DNA of 14,398 nucleotides from NCBI GenBank assembly GCA_016783505.1, contig JADHWK010000055.1:1-14398 (forward strand). Reading direction: 5' to 3'. Position numbers and translations under genes: made by a program. The stretch is from Candidatus Zhuqueibacterota bacterium. Lineage in GTDB: Bacteria; BS750m-G25. Of this stretch, positions 1-6,835 are shown one piece after another. The notes below the pieces were generated by a model. The model did not search any database. It saw only the letters and a list, made by a program, of their open reading frames with translations, and was not told the DNA's origin. The stretch's first letter is position 1. Each line of letters begins with the position of its first letter.

Positions 1-663
1 GTAGTGGAGTTGCTTCGTCCCCTTGGTCTCCCATCAAGGTCAACTCGGGTGTTGGACTTGGGCTGCGGGAAAGGCGCAGTAGCAATCACTTTGGCTCGGG
101 AATTTGGCTTCCAAGCCCTGGGGGTTGATTTCTTTGAGCCTTTTATACAGGAAGCCAGAGAGCGTGCGCAAGAAATGGGTGTTGCCAGCCGGTGTCAATT
201 CGTGTGCGCCGACATGCGCGACGCGCTCGGTGAAGCCAGGGATTTCGATGTGGTCATCTACGCTTCCATCGGCGGAGTGCTTGGGAAGTTCGATCAATGC
301 GTGGCAAAACTGAGGCGGTGCGTCCATCCCGGCGGCTACATGCTCATTGACGACGGGTTCCTCGCCGATCCCGAGAAGGTCGAAAGCCCTTGGTACGAGC
401 ATTGTGCCACTCACCAAGAGACACTGCGTCGGCTAACAGCGAATGGCGATATTCTTCTGCGCGAAGTAATCATCCCAACGGATGATGTTAAGGCGCTTAA
501 TCGGAAGTCTACAGAACTCATCCGCAGGAGAGTGGAGAAGCTAGCGAAATTACACCCGGAGGCCGCTGATTCTCTTTTCTGGTATGTGGAGAAGCAGGAG
601 CGCGAGAGCGAGATAATGGAGACAGCGGTGACCAGTGCAGTGTGGCTCCTCCAGCGGGCTTGA
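1..663 (+). CDS. SAM-dependent methyltransferase, 5' truncated
   Basis: Probable class I S-adenosylmethionine-dependent methyltransferase; the substrate cannot be read from the sequence. The glycine-rich AdoMet-binding motif I (VLDLGCGKG) lies about 17 residues from the visible start. It is followed by an acidic strand end (GVDFFEPF), a CADMRD segment that fits the adenine-contacting position, and the strand FDVVIYASIGG expected at motif IV. The frame is open to base 1 (codons GTA, GTG, GAG), so the true N-terminus probably lies outside the window; the GTG at base 4 is only a possible internal start. The C-terminal third (about residues 125-219) is charged and helical and may be the substrate-binding part. 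The stop at 661-663 is followed by a weak GAACCC/GGGTTTC inverted repeat. The next gene starts 104 bp downstream with its own ribosome-binding site, so a shared transcript is uncertain. The fold is clear; the specific reaction is unknown. Confidence 0.8.
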   Translation, partial: VVELLRPLGLPSRSTRVLDLGCGKGAVAITLAREFGFQALGVDFFEPFIQEARERAQEMGVASRCQFVCADMRDALGEARDFDVVIYASIGGVLGKFDQCVAKLRRCVHPGGYMLIDDGFLADPEKVESPWYEHCATHQETLRRLTANGDILLREVIIPTDDVKALNRKSTELIRRRVEKLAKLHPEAADSLFWYVEKQERESEIMETAVTSAVWLLQRA

Positions 664-767
664 GAACCCAAGGGTTTCATTTATCCTGTCAGTTAAGGAA
701 ACAAACCAACACGATAGGTGATAAATCAAAGATGCATTTGGAACAATTTTTATCTTAGAGGAGAGCG

Positions 768-1112
768 ATGCCCTTCTGTCCTGAGTGTAAGAGCGAATAT
801 GTGGAAGGGGTTTCCGTCTGTGCCGAATGTCAAGTGGATCTGGTTGATCAATTGCCAGAGGAGGATTACGGTCAACCCGATGAAGTGAAGTGGGTTCCCC
901 TGCACGAACTGCCGGGGACGGTTTACGCCGAAATGGTACAGGAGGTTTTGGAACAGCGGGGCATCCCTTCAGTTCTACGCACCGACGGCATCGGCACCGC
1001 CTACGGGGTGTGGGGTACGGTTCCCTTTGCTAAAGGGGTGAGGATCCTGGTGCCCGAAAGCCGGTACGAAGAAAGCGAGGACATTTTAAAACAGATGTTG
1101 GATCATATTTAA
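768..1112 (+). CDS. Small zinc-ribbon / DUF2007-like protein
   Basis: A 114-residue protein in two parts. Residues 1-25 carry CPEC (Cys4, Cys7) and CAEC (Cys18, Cys21), a four-cysteine zinc ribbon. Residues 40-114 resemble the DUF2007 'putative prokaryotic signal transducing protein' fold: KWVPLHELPG, an AEMVQEVLEQRGIP helix, then VRILVPESRYEESEDIL. DUF2007 proteins have no firmly established biochemical role, so none is given here. The ATG is preceded by GAGGAG (758-763) at good spacing, which supports this start. The gene stands alone: 104 bp separate it from the methyltransferase and about 240 bp of palindrome-rich spacer from enolase. There is no signal peptide or membrane segment, so it is presumably cytoplasmic. 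The family match is from memory of the pattern and is moderately sure; the cysteine ribbon is directly visible. Confidence 0.75.
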   Translation: MPFCPECKSEYVEGVSVCAECQVDLVDQLPEEDYGQPDEVKWVPLHELPGTVYAEMVQEVLEQRGIPSVLRTDGIGTAYGVWGTVPFAKGVRILVPESRYEESEDILKQMLDHI

Positions 1113-1165
1113 TCTATTGTTCCATCATTGAATCTATATCTTCTTATTATATTATTATAGTGGCG

Positions 1166-1275
1166 CAGGTTTCGAAAGAAACCTGAGTATCCTTACCGAT
1201 TTATCGGTTTTTAAACCGTTAAAACGGTTAGGCAGTTTTTAATGCATTTTTTGGCCCCACGAATAAATTCGTGGG
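1166..1275. repeat. Cluster of short perfect palindromes upstream of eno
   Basis: Four hairpin-forming inverted repeats sit within 110 bp: 1166-1185 (CAGGTTTC-GAAA-GAAACCTG, 8-bp stem), 1195-1208 (ACCGAT-TT-ATCGGT), 1214-1229 (AACCGTT-AA-AACGGTT) and 1256-1275 (CCCACGAAT-AA-ATTCGTGGG, 9-bp stem). A further palindrome, CCGAATTCGG, follows at about 1294-1303. All have very short loops. They may be REP-like repeats, terminators or elements of the eno leader; I recognise no known riboswitch. Confidence 0.7.
1195..1212 (+). terminator. Candidate intrinsic terminator after the zinc-ribbon gene
   Basis: A 6-bp stem, ACCGAT/ATCGGT, with a TT loop is followed directly by a run of T (1208-1212), 83 bp after the stop of the zinc-ribbon gene. 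The stem is short. The next hairpin (1214-1229) is also followed after a few bases by TTTTT, so the pair could act together. Confidence is limited by the weak stem and by the surrounding palindromes. Confidence 0.4.
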
Positions 1276-1286
1276 CTGTTAAGGTG

Positions 1287-1292
1287 TATAAT
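1287..1292 (+). promoter_or_regulatory. Candidate -10 box for eno
   Basis: A perfect TATAAT, directly preceded by TG, lies 62 bp before the eno start codon and just after the CCCACGAAT hairpin. No good -35 hexamer exists at 16-18 bp upstream because the hairpin arm occupies that place. The promoter call therefore rests on the -10 box alone. Confidence 0.35.
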
Positions 1293-1327
1293 TCCGAATT
1301 CGGGATAAACTAATTTAGAATTATTAA

Positions 1328-2626
<1,299 letters not shown>

Positions 2627-2658
2627 TGTGCTAACATTCTTTACAGGGGGAAACCCTT

Positions 2659-2985
2659 TTGAAAAAGAAACTGACTAAATCTCGCCGTCAGGCCCTCAGC
2701 AAAAAACGGATTCGACTCCTAATCGCTTTTGGGGTTCTGACTTTGCTTGTCATCCTGTTTGTTGGCGGGGATCGGGGGCTTTATCAGATCTGGAAACTGT
2801 CCCGGGAAAAGAAGCATCTGGAGGAACAAATTGAAGGGCTAAAGCACGTCGAGGCGGAGATGAAAAAACGGGAGAAAAAGCTCCAGGATGACCCGGAATA
2901 TCTGGAAAAAGTAGCCCGGGAAAAATATGGAATGATCAAAAAGGGCGAGAAAGTCTACCGGGTGGAATGGGAGGAGAAAAAATAA
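2659..2985 (+). CDS. ftsB: FtsB/DivIC-type septum formation initiator protein
   Basis: A small bitopic divisome protein of 108 residues. It has a basic cytoplasmic N-terminus (residues 1-19, rich in K and R), one transmembrane helix (about 20-37), a charged coiled coil (about 45-78) and the family's C-terminal signature: DPEYLEKVAREKYGMIKKGEKVYRV. In characterised bacteria FtsB forms a complex with FtsL and FtsQ that activates septal peptidoglycan synthesis. The start is TTG at 2659, eight bases after CAGGGGG; no ATG or GTG in this frame fits better. The gene lies 32 bp after eno, the same adjacency as in E. coli, and the following gene begins within a few bases of its stop. All three are probably in one operon. 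DivIC is the alternative name in Gram-positives; FtsB is preferred because of the outer-membrane-like protein next door. Confidence 0.88.
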   Translation: MKKKLTKSRRQALSKKRIRLLIAFGVLTLLVILFVGGDRGLYQIWKLSREKKHLEEQIEGLKHVEAEMKKREKKLQDDPEYLEKVAREKYGMIKKGEKVYRVEWEEKK

Positions 2986-3002
2986 TTGTGAGGGGTCGAG
3001 GG

Positions 3003-4799
3003 ATGGTCAGGCTGCTGGGATGGTTTCTAGCAGTAATAGTAGGGGTCACGCTTTTCTGGGTTGAACCCCTTTTTTCTATTGCCGGAGAATCCGAAGACAC
3101 CCGGGATTCCACCGCACTGGTGTTCACTCAGGGAATTGATAGCTACCGCTGGGGGTATCTTTTGGACTATCGCCGGTCTTTCTCTGAGAATTTGGTTATA
3201 TCAGTCAGGGAAAATTTCAATTCGTCCCTGTTGGTGTCCCGGGAGAAATGGAAAAATGATCAGAAATTGATCGTAGACGTTGATAGGAAACTTTCACCGC
3301 TCTTGACTTGGGGAAGCTCATTATCAGGAGGATTGCTTCGGGATCAGCATTCCGGGGAGGAGAATAACATCCGGGAATATACCATCCTTTCCGGTCTCAG
3401 CTTTCAACGCTGGGGTCCCTTCAAAGGGAAGTCCCTGGTAGGCTATGGCTGGGACGAACGCTACCATCGGAAAGACCGGGGCGTCACCTATCAGTCAGGT
3501 GCTGGCCTTATTCCCCTTTCTCTTTGGGGATATGGTTTTGAGGGATCCTTCTGGACAGAGGGACACCGGCTGGGCCAGAGGCAGGACGAAGATCGGGTAT
3601 TGACCCTGCGGGTGGGCAGGGAGTTTACCCCAGGTACCCAGATCCAGGTAGACCTGAGGGGACATCGAAAACGGGACGATTACTATATCTCGGATTTACC
3701 CATCATTGAGTCACGGGTAGAAAATCTTAAGCACCTGAAGGGTCTGGTCACCTATCGCATCAGACAGCGGGGACGTTTAAACGTGTTCTCTGAGGTGACC
3801 ATGAAAGACATTGAAGCCACCACTCCTGATAAAGCCAGGGGGAAGGAGGATTTTAAGATCCATAACGGACTGGTCCTTGATCAGGCGTTTTCAAAGGGTA
3901 GAGTGAGTTGGGGATTGGACTATCTCGTCCAGAATCAATTCTTTGAGGGCGTTCCGGAGAACGACTTTGAAGCCAAAAAATGGGTGATGAAAGCCCGGGC
4001 CGGATACAGGATTTCCGGCTCAGATTCGGCGGCATTTCAGCTACTGACATCGAAATATCAATACGACTCCCCGGATACGGTGACCGAAAATAATGACCGG
4101 GACGAACTACGATATTTCGTCAACCTGACGGTAAAGCACCGCTTTAGTCCCTACCTTGTTCTGATAGTAGGGGGAGGGGTAGACCTTTTTCATCGGGTGT
4201 ATGTCTTCAAGGAGATGAGCGCCAACAACAATTGGAACCGGGTGTTCAGGTTTTCGCCCCAGGTTTTCTATAACCCCTCCCCCCGTTTTTCAGTTATCAA
4301 CCGGTTCGGGGTGCTGGCCAATTATACTACCTATGACTTCGAACTGACCTCTGATGTACAGAGCTACCTCTTCCGCCAGTTTTCATGGGAGGATTCGACC
4401 ACCTTTCTGTTTACTAAAAAGTGGGGTTTGGGTCTAATTTATCTTTTAGAACTTGAGGATACCGGTAAGCTACTCTGGGAGGAGTGGGTCCAGGAATTAG
4501 GGGTAAAAAGGAGAAGCCAATCCTTGAAACTGGCCCTGAAATTCCAGGGAGAAAGGGGGCTGGGTCTGTCATCGGGATTGGATTTTTATCTGCGGGAGGA
4601 GTGGTTTCCAGCGACCGACTCTGGTAGGGGGCAGAAATTTCAGGAGATTCGGGGCCTGGGCCCCACCATTGGTTTAAAATACGTCTACGGCGAATTGATC
4701 AGGGTTGAACTGGCGGGGGTTCACCGTAAGGTCCACGATCAACAGCGGGGTGAATATTTACAGACCTTTGTGGATTTTAACTTCCGATGGTTCTTTTAG
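3003..4799 (+). CDS. Predicted secreted outer-membrane beta-barrel protein, function unknown
   Basis: A 598-residue protein I cannot assign to a named family. The N-terminus looks like a signal peptide: a short Arg-containing n-region, a hydrophobic core LLGWFLAVIVGVTLF and a possible cleavage near FSIAG-E. The rest has no membrane helix. It is made of alternating hydrophobic/polar strands rich in Trp, Tyr and Phe with Gly/Asp/Arg turns, and ends in ...DFNFRWFF. A C-terminal aromatic strand is typical of BAM-assembled outer-membrane barrels, so a porin-like barrel of roughly 20 strands is inferred from length. The start is uncertain: ATG 3003 has AGGGG seven bases before it; GTG 2988 has GGAGGAG eleven bases upstream; ATG 2967 would overlap ftsB by 19 bp. 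Its position directly after ftsB suggests co-expression with division and growth genes. Fold class is fairly sure, function is not. Confidence 0.8.
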   Translation: MVRLLGWFLAVIVGVTLFWVEPLFSIAGESEDTRDSTALVFTQGIDSYRWGYLLDYRRSFSENLVISVRENFNSSLLVSREKWKNDQKLIVDVDRKLSPLLTWGSSLSGGLLRDQHSGEENNIREYTILSGLSFQRWGPFKGKSLVGYGWDERYHRKDRGVTYQSGAGLIPLSLWGYGFEGSFWTEGHRLGQRQDEDRVLTLRVGREFTPGTQIQVDLRGHRKRDDYYISDLPIIESRVENLKHLKGLVTYRIRQRGRLNVFSEVTMKDIEATTPDKARGKEDFKIHNGLVLDQAFSKGRVSWGLDYLVQNQFFEGVPENDFEAKKWVMKARAGYRISGSDSAAFQLLTSKYQYDSPDTVTENNDRDELRYFVNLTVKHRFSPYLVLIVGGGVDLFHRVYVFKEMSANNNWNRVFRFSPQVFYNPSPRFSVINRFGVLANYTTYDFELTSDVQSYLFRQFSWEDSTTFLFTKKWGLGLIYLLELEDTGKLLWEEWVQELGVKRRSQSLKLALKFQGERGLGLSSGLDFYLREEWFPATDSGRGQKFQEIRGLGPTIGLKYVYGELIRVELAGVHRKVHDQQRGEYLQTFVDFNFRWFF

Positions 4800-5040
4800 C
4801 CGTCTCTCAGGAGTATTCCCGAAGACTAATCGTCCCTTAGGGCCTAGACAGCCAAAGGTTCCATCTTTTAAGGTAATGCCCGGAGGAATAATTTTCCCCC
4901 TTTCCTTATTCTCCGTTGGCTGTGGGCCAAGACGGCCGCCCTGGTGATCCTAACGTTAATCATGGGCAAGTGAGGGATCTCTAAAGTAATCTGGAAGAAT
5001 GGAGGGGAAATTTCAATCTTTAGGCCGGACAAAATTAAGG
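4800..5040. other. Intergenic stretch without a recognisable gene
   Basis: Between the barrel gene and the rpsU promoter I see no supported gene. A 23-codon frame from ATG 4877 contains LSLFSVGC, which looks like a lipoprotein lipobox, but it has no properly spaced ribosome-binding site and stops at 4947. No clear intrinsic terminator for the upstream operon is visible here. Confidence 0.5.
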
Positions 5041-5069
5041 TTGATTTGATTCATTTTTTTTTGTATATT
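5041..5069 (+). promoter_or_regulatory. Sigma70-type promoter of rpsU
   Basis: TTGATT (5041-5046), a 17-bp T-rich spacer, then TATATT (5064-5069); transcription would start near 5076, about 40 bases before rpsU. The -10 box and the six bases after it (TATATTTAGTTG) are identical to those of the tRNA promoter at 11902-11913, which supports both calls. Confidence 0.7.
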
Positions 5070-5115
5070 TAGTTGAAATAAAAAAAAACAAAGGAAGGGA
5101 GAGTGATATTCTTCT

Positions 5116-5373
5116 ATGACCCACATCAAGATTCGGGAGACTGAGAGTTTTGAAAAGGCCTTTCGGCGGTTTAAAAAGGCGTGTGAAAAGTCGGGTTTGA
5201 TGAGGGAGGTTAAGAAACATCAGCGGTACGAGAAACCCAGCGAAAGGCGGAAGCGGAAGGCCAATATGGCCCGAAAGAAGTTGCGCCGGATGATGATGGA
5301 GGCGAGTTCCCCCGGGCCGATGCGGATGCGCAATGAAAATTGGCCCAGAATGCCCACTAATCACAGAACTTAG
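5116..5373 (+). CDS. rpsU: 30S ribosomal protein S21 (bS21)
   Basis: Small-subunit protein that binds near the platform and anti-Shine-Dalgarno region and aids initiation. The family core is clear: IKIRETESFEKAFRRFKKACEKSGLMREVKKHQRYEKPSERRKRK (about residues 4-48), followed by a basic helix ending in RKKLRRMMM. At 85 residues it is longer than the usual 65-71. The extra C-terminal tail (about residues 62-85) is rich in Pro, Met, Arg and Asn. The ATG lies about 12 bases after an AAGGAAGGGAGAG purine run, a rather long spacing, but no other start fits. The gene has its own promoter. In many bacteria rpsU heads a cluster with dnaG and rpoD; here dnaG lies about 4.7 kb downstream behind cvpA, mutS2 and a toxin pair. 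Confidence 0.95.
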   Translation: MTHIKIRETESFEKAFRRFKKACEKSGLMREVKKHQRYEKPSERRKRKANMARKKLRRMMMEASSPGPMRMRNENWPRMPTNHRT

Positions 5374-5425
5374 CCCCTACCGGGAAAATTAACCGATCAG
5401 TCGGGCGCCTGACCGATTTGTAGAA

Positions 5426-5595
5426 TATCGGAAACATTTTGAGAGGGACGAGTGGGGGAACGGGTGATGGTGATAAAAAGAGAAGTTAGCAGCTTACTTA
5501 TCCAGGGTTATCGGTAATCAGTAAAATACTGATTATTGATTACCGTTTCCTTGTCACCCCCTCTCCTGTTTCCCTTCAGAAAAAATCTTCCGATA
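5426..5595 (+). other. Long branched inverted-repeat structure, candidate structured RNA
   Basis: Nested complementarity closes this 170-bp stretch. TATCGGAA (5426-5433) pairs with TTCCGATA (5588-5595); ATTTT (5436-5440) with AAAAT (5582-5586); GAGGGA (5443-5448) with TCCCTT (5571-5576); GGGTGA (5462-5467) with TCACCC (5554-5559). Inside, CGGTAATCA (5512-5520) can pair with TGATTACCG (5537-5545), or alternatively AATCAGTA (5516-5523) with TACTGATT (5527-5534). A side hairpin GATAA/TTATC (5472-5502) is also possible. It could be an unrecognised small RNA, a structured rpsU 3' UTR, or a DNA hairpin repeat. It matches no RNA family I can name with confidence. The + strand is suggested by the downstream terminator. 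Confidence 0.45.
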
Positions 5596-5689
5596 GGAAT
5601 CCCGTTGGAAGGGGATTATTTCTTTGAGTTGGTGGGGAGGCGTCTTTGGGGATTAGTGATTTGAGGATGGTAAGAAAGATGGTAAACTT

Positions 5690-5723
5690 AAGGGGCGGAG
5701 TCAACTGAGAGACTTCGCCTTTT
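5690..5723 (+). terminator. Intrinsic terminator
   Basis: GGCGGAGTC (5694-5702) pairs with GACTTCGCC (5711-5719) through one G-T wobble, around the loop AACTGAGA, followed by TTTT; the flanking AAGG/TTTT extends the stem. It lies 317 bp after the rpsU stop, so it ends either a long rpsU 3' UTR or a separate small transcript. Confidence 0.75.
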
Positions 5724-5742
5724 ATGTTTCATACCACAGATA

Positions 5743-6088
5743 ATCACGGAATAAAACAGAAAAAGATTAAATGGGAATAAATATATCAGGTGATCAGAGT
5801 ACCTGCCCGCTAAATCTTGGCAGGCGGGTCAGTGAGAAGAATATCGGTCAGGTTAATCAGGTGCCTAACTGACGCCCGACTGATAAGTGGATCAGAACAT
5901 CAGTATAAACTAATTACTGGCTTTGAAAGGCTATGGATTTGGCAAAAAGCCCTATAAACTGGTGCTTAATGTGCCATGAAATAAATCAGACATCCTGGTA
6001 ATCTGATCCCCTTCCTATCCCGAAGTTTCGGGACTGATATTCTGATATACTGGACCAGAACTAAAGGATCTCTGTGTAGTTCCGTGAT
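5743..6088. repeat. Possible MITE-like element bounded by 18-bp inverted repeats
   Basis: The left end (5743-5760, ATCACGGAATAAAACAGA) and the reverse complement of the right end (6071-6088) agree at 15 of 18 positions, nine of them contiguous. The 346-bp interior has no supported reading frame. It carries short palindromes, including ACCTGCCCGC/GCAGGCGGGT (5801-5829, one mismatch) and TCCCGAAG/TTTCGGGA (6018-6033), and many ATCAG/CTGAT words. No convincing target-site duplication is seen. Part of the right end (CTCTGTGTAGTT, 6070-6081) recurs at 6783-6794. A non-autonomous transposable element is one reading; a chance arrangement of common intergenic repeats is the other. Confidence 0.35.
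6018..6033. repeat. TCCCGAA-type palindromic repeat, copy 1
   Basis: TCCCGAAGTTTCGGGA, a near-perfect 16-bp palindrome, lies in the spacer before the cvpA-like gene. Close relatives lie at 13897-13912 and 14045-14060, and shorter TCCCGA...TCGGGA versions occur inside rnpB. Confidence 0.6.
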
Positions 6089-6108
6089 ACCGAAGCTTGG
6101 GGACAGTG

Positions 6109-6699
6109 GTGAGCTGTTACGTTTCTGAAATGGCTGGTACGATTGACCTGATTATCGGGGGGTTTTTAGTCCTTTTCATTCTCCGGGGGCTACGCCGGGG
6201 ATTGGTGAAGGAGCTGTTCGGCCTCGGGGGGCTGGTAGCCGCCTTTCTTTTAGCTCGATGGCTGTACCTGGGGCTGGCGCAGCAGCTTAATTTTGTGGAG
6301 CTTTCCCCCCCCGCCCGGGGCGCTTTGGCCTTCTTTCTGATCTTCATCGGGGTGATGATCGGGGCCAGGGTGGTGGCAGTTGCCGTACAGAAAATCCTGA
6401 GGTTTGCTCTTCTGGGCTGGCTCGATCGTCTGGGGGGGGCGTTATTTGGATTGGGAAAAGGGGGGCTGGTAATCGCTGTATTAATACTCATTTGGGCGGT
6501 CACCCCCTATGGGCCGTTGCTGGCCGAGGTGGGGGAGAAATCCCCCCTGTTGGGTTTTTTTCATCGGCTCATTTCCCCCATCACCGAATCCATCGAGACA
6601 TATAAGAAGGAAGGCCTGCAAAAACTGGGGGAAACCTTAGACCCCGGGATACTGGAAAAAATAAAAACCCCGGTGGATACCAATAGAACAGGACCTTAA
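6109..6699 (+). CDS. cvpA: CvpA family membrane protein
   Basis: Integral inner-membrane protein of the CvpA (colicin V production) family; the molecular role is not settled. From this start it is 196 residues. It has hydrophobic segments at about residues 11-25 (LIIGGFLVLFILRG), 35-52, 65-90 and 118-135, with the characteristic early RGLRRGLVKEL loop after the first helix, the DRLGGALFGLGKGGLV segment before the last helix, and a polar tail. The start is uncertain. GTG 6109 has GGGGA five bases upstream; ATG 6130 gives the more canonical N-terminus MAGTIDLIIGG but has no clear ribosome-binding site; TTG 6097 is less likely. The stop precedes mutS2 by 136 bp. A cvpA-mutS2 neighbourhood is common in other bacteria, which supports both names. 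Confidence 0.85.
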   Translation: MSCYVSEMAGTIDLIIGGFLVLFILRGLRRGLVKELFGLGGLVAAFLLARWLYLGLAQQLNFVELSPPARGALAFFLIFIGVMIGARVVAVAVQKILRFALLGWLDRLGGALFGLGKGGLVIAVLILIWAVTPYGPLLAEVGEKSPLLGFFHRLISPITESIETYKKEGLQKLGETLDPGILEKIKTPVDTNRTGP

Positions 6700-6743
6700 G
6701 TTCAAAAATTTCAAAAATGGCCTTAGGTTTAGGTGAGTTCTTT

Positions 6744-6782
6744 AAATTTAGGCAATCTTTAAAGTCTTTGAAATTTAGGCAA
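6744..6782. repeat. 12-bp direct repeat in the cvpA-mutS2 spacer
   Basis: AAATTTAGGCAA occurs at 6744-6755 and again at 6771-6782, 27 bp apart. Degenerate TTTAG-containing words lie just upstream. It may be part of the AT-rich intergenic repeat families seen elsewhere in the window; no regulatory role can be shown. Confidence 0.5.
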
Positions 6783-6835
6783 CTCTGTGTAGTTTTAATT
6801 GATTGTGAAGTACTGATGATTGGATAAGGTGGACC

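Noticed and set aside
40-680. Opposite-strand frames across the methyltransferase gene.
   Set aside because: They are shadows of a clearly coding + strand frame and show no recognisable protein motif or ribosome-binding site.
4705-4947. An 80-codon frame overlapping the end of the barrel gene, with a lipobox-like LSLFSVGC near its end.
   Set aside because: Most of it overlaps the barrel gene in another frame, the non-overlapping part has no usable ribosome-binding site, and the frame ends nine residues after the cysteine.
5426-5595. 6S RNA (ssrS) for the structure after rpsU.
   Set aside because: The outer rod-like pairing is suggestive, but the G-rich and C-rich strands where the open-promoter-like bubble should be pair with each other, and the inner part is branched; no conserved 6S sequence is recognised.
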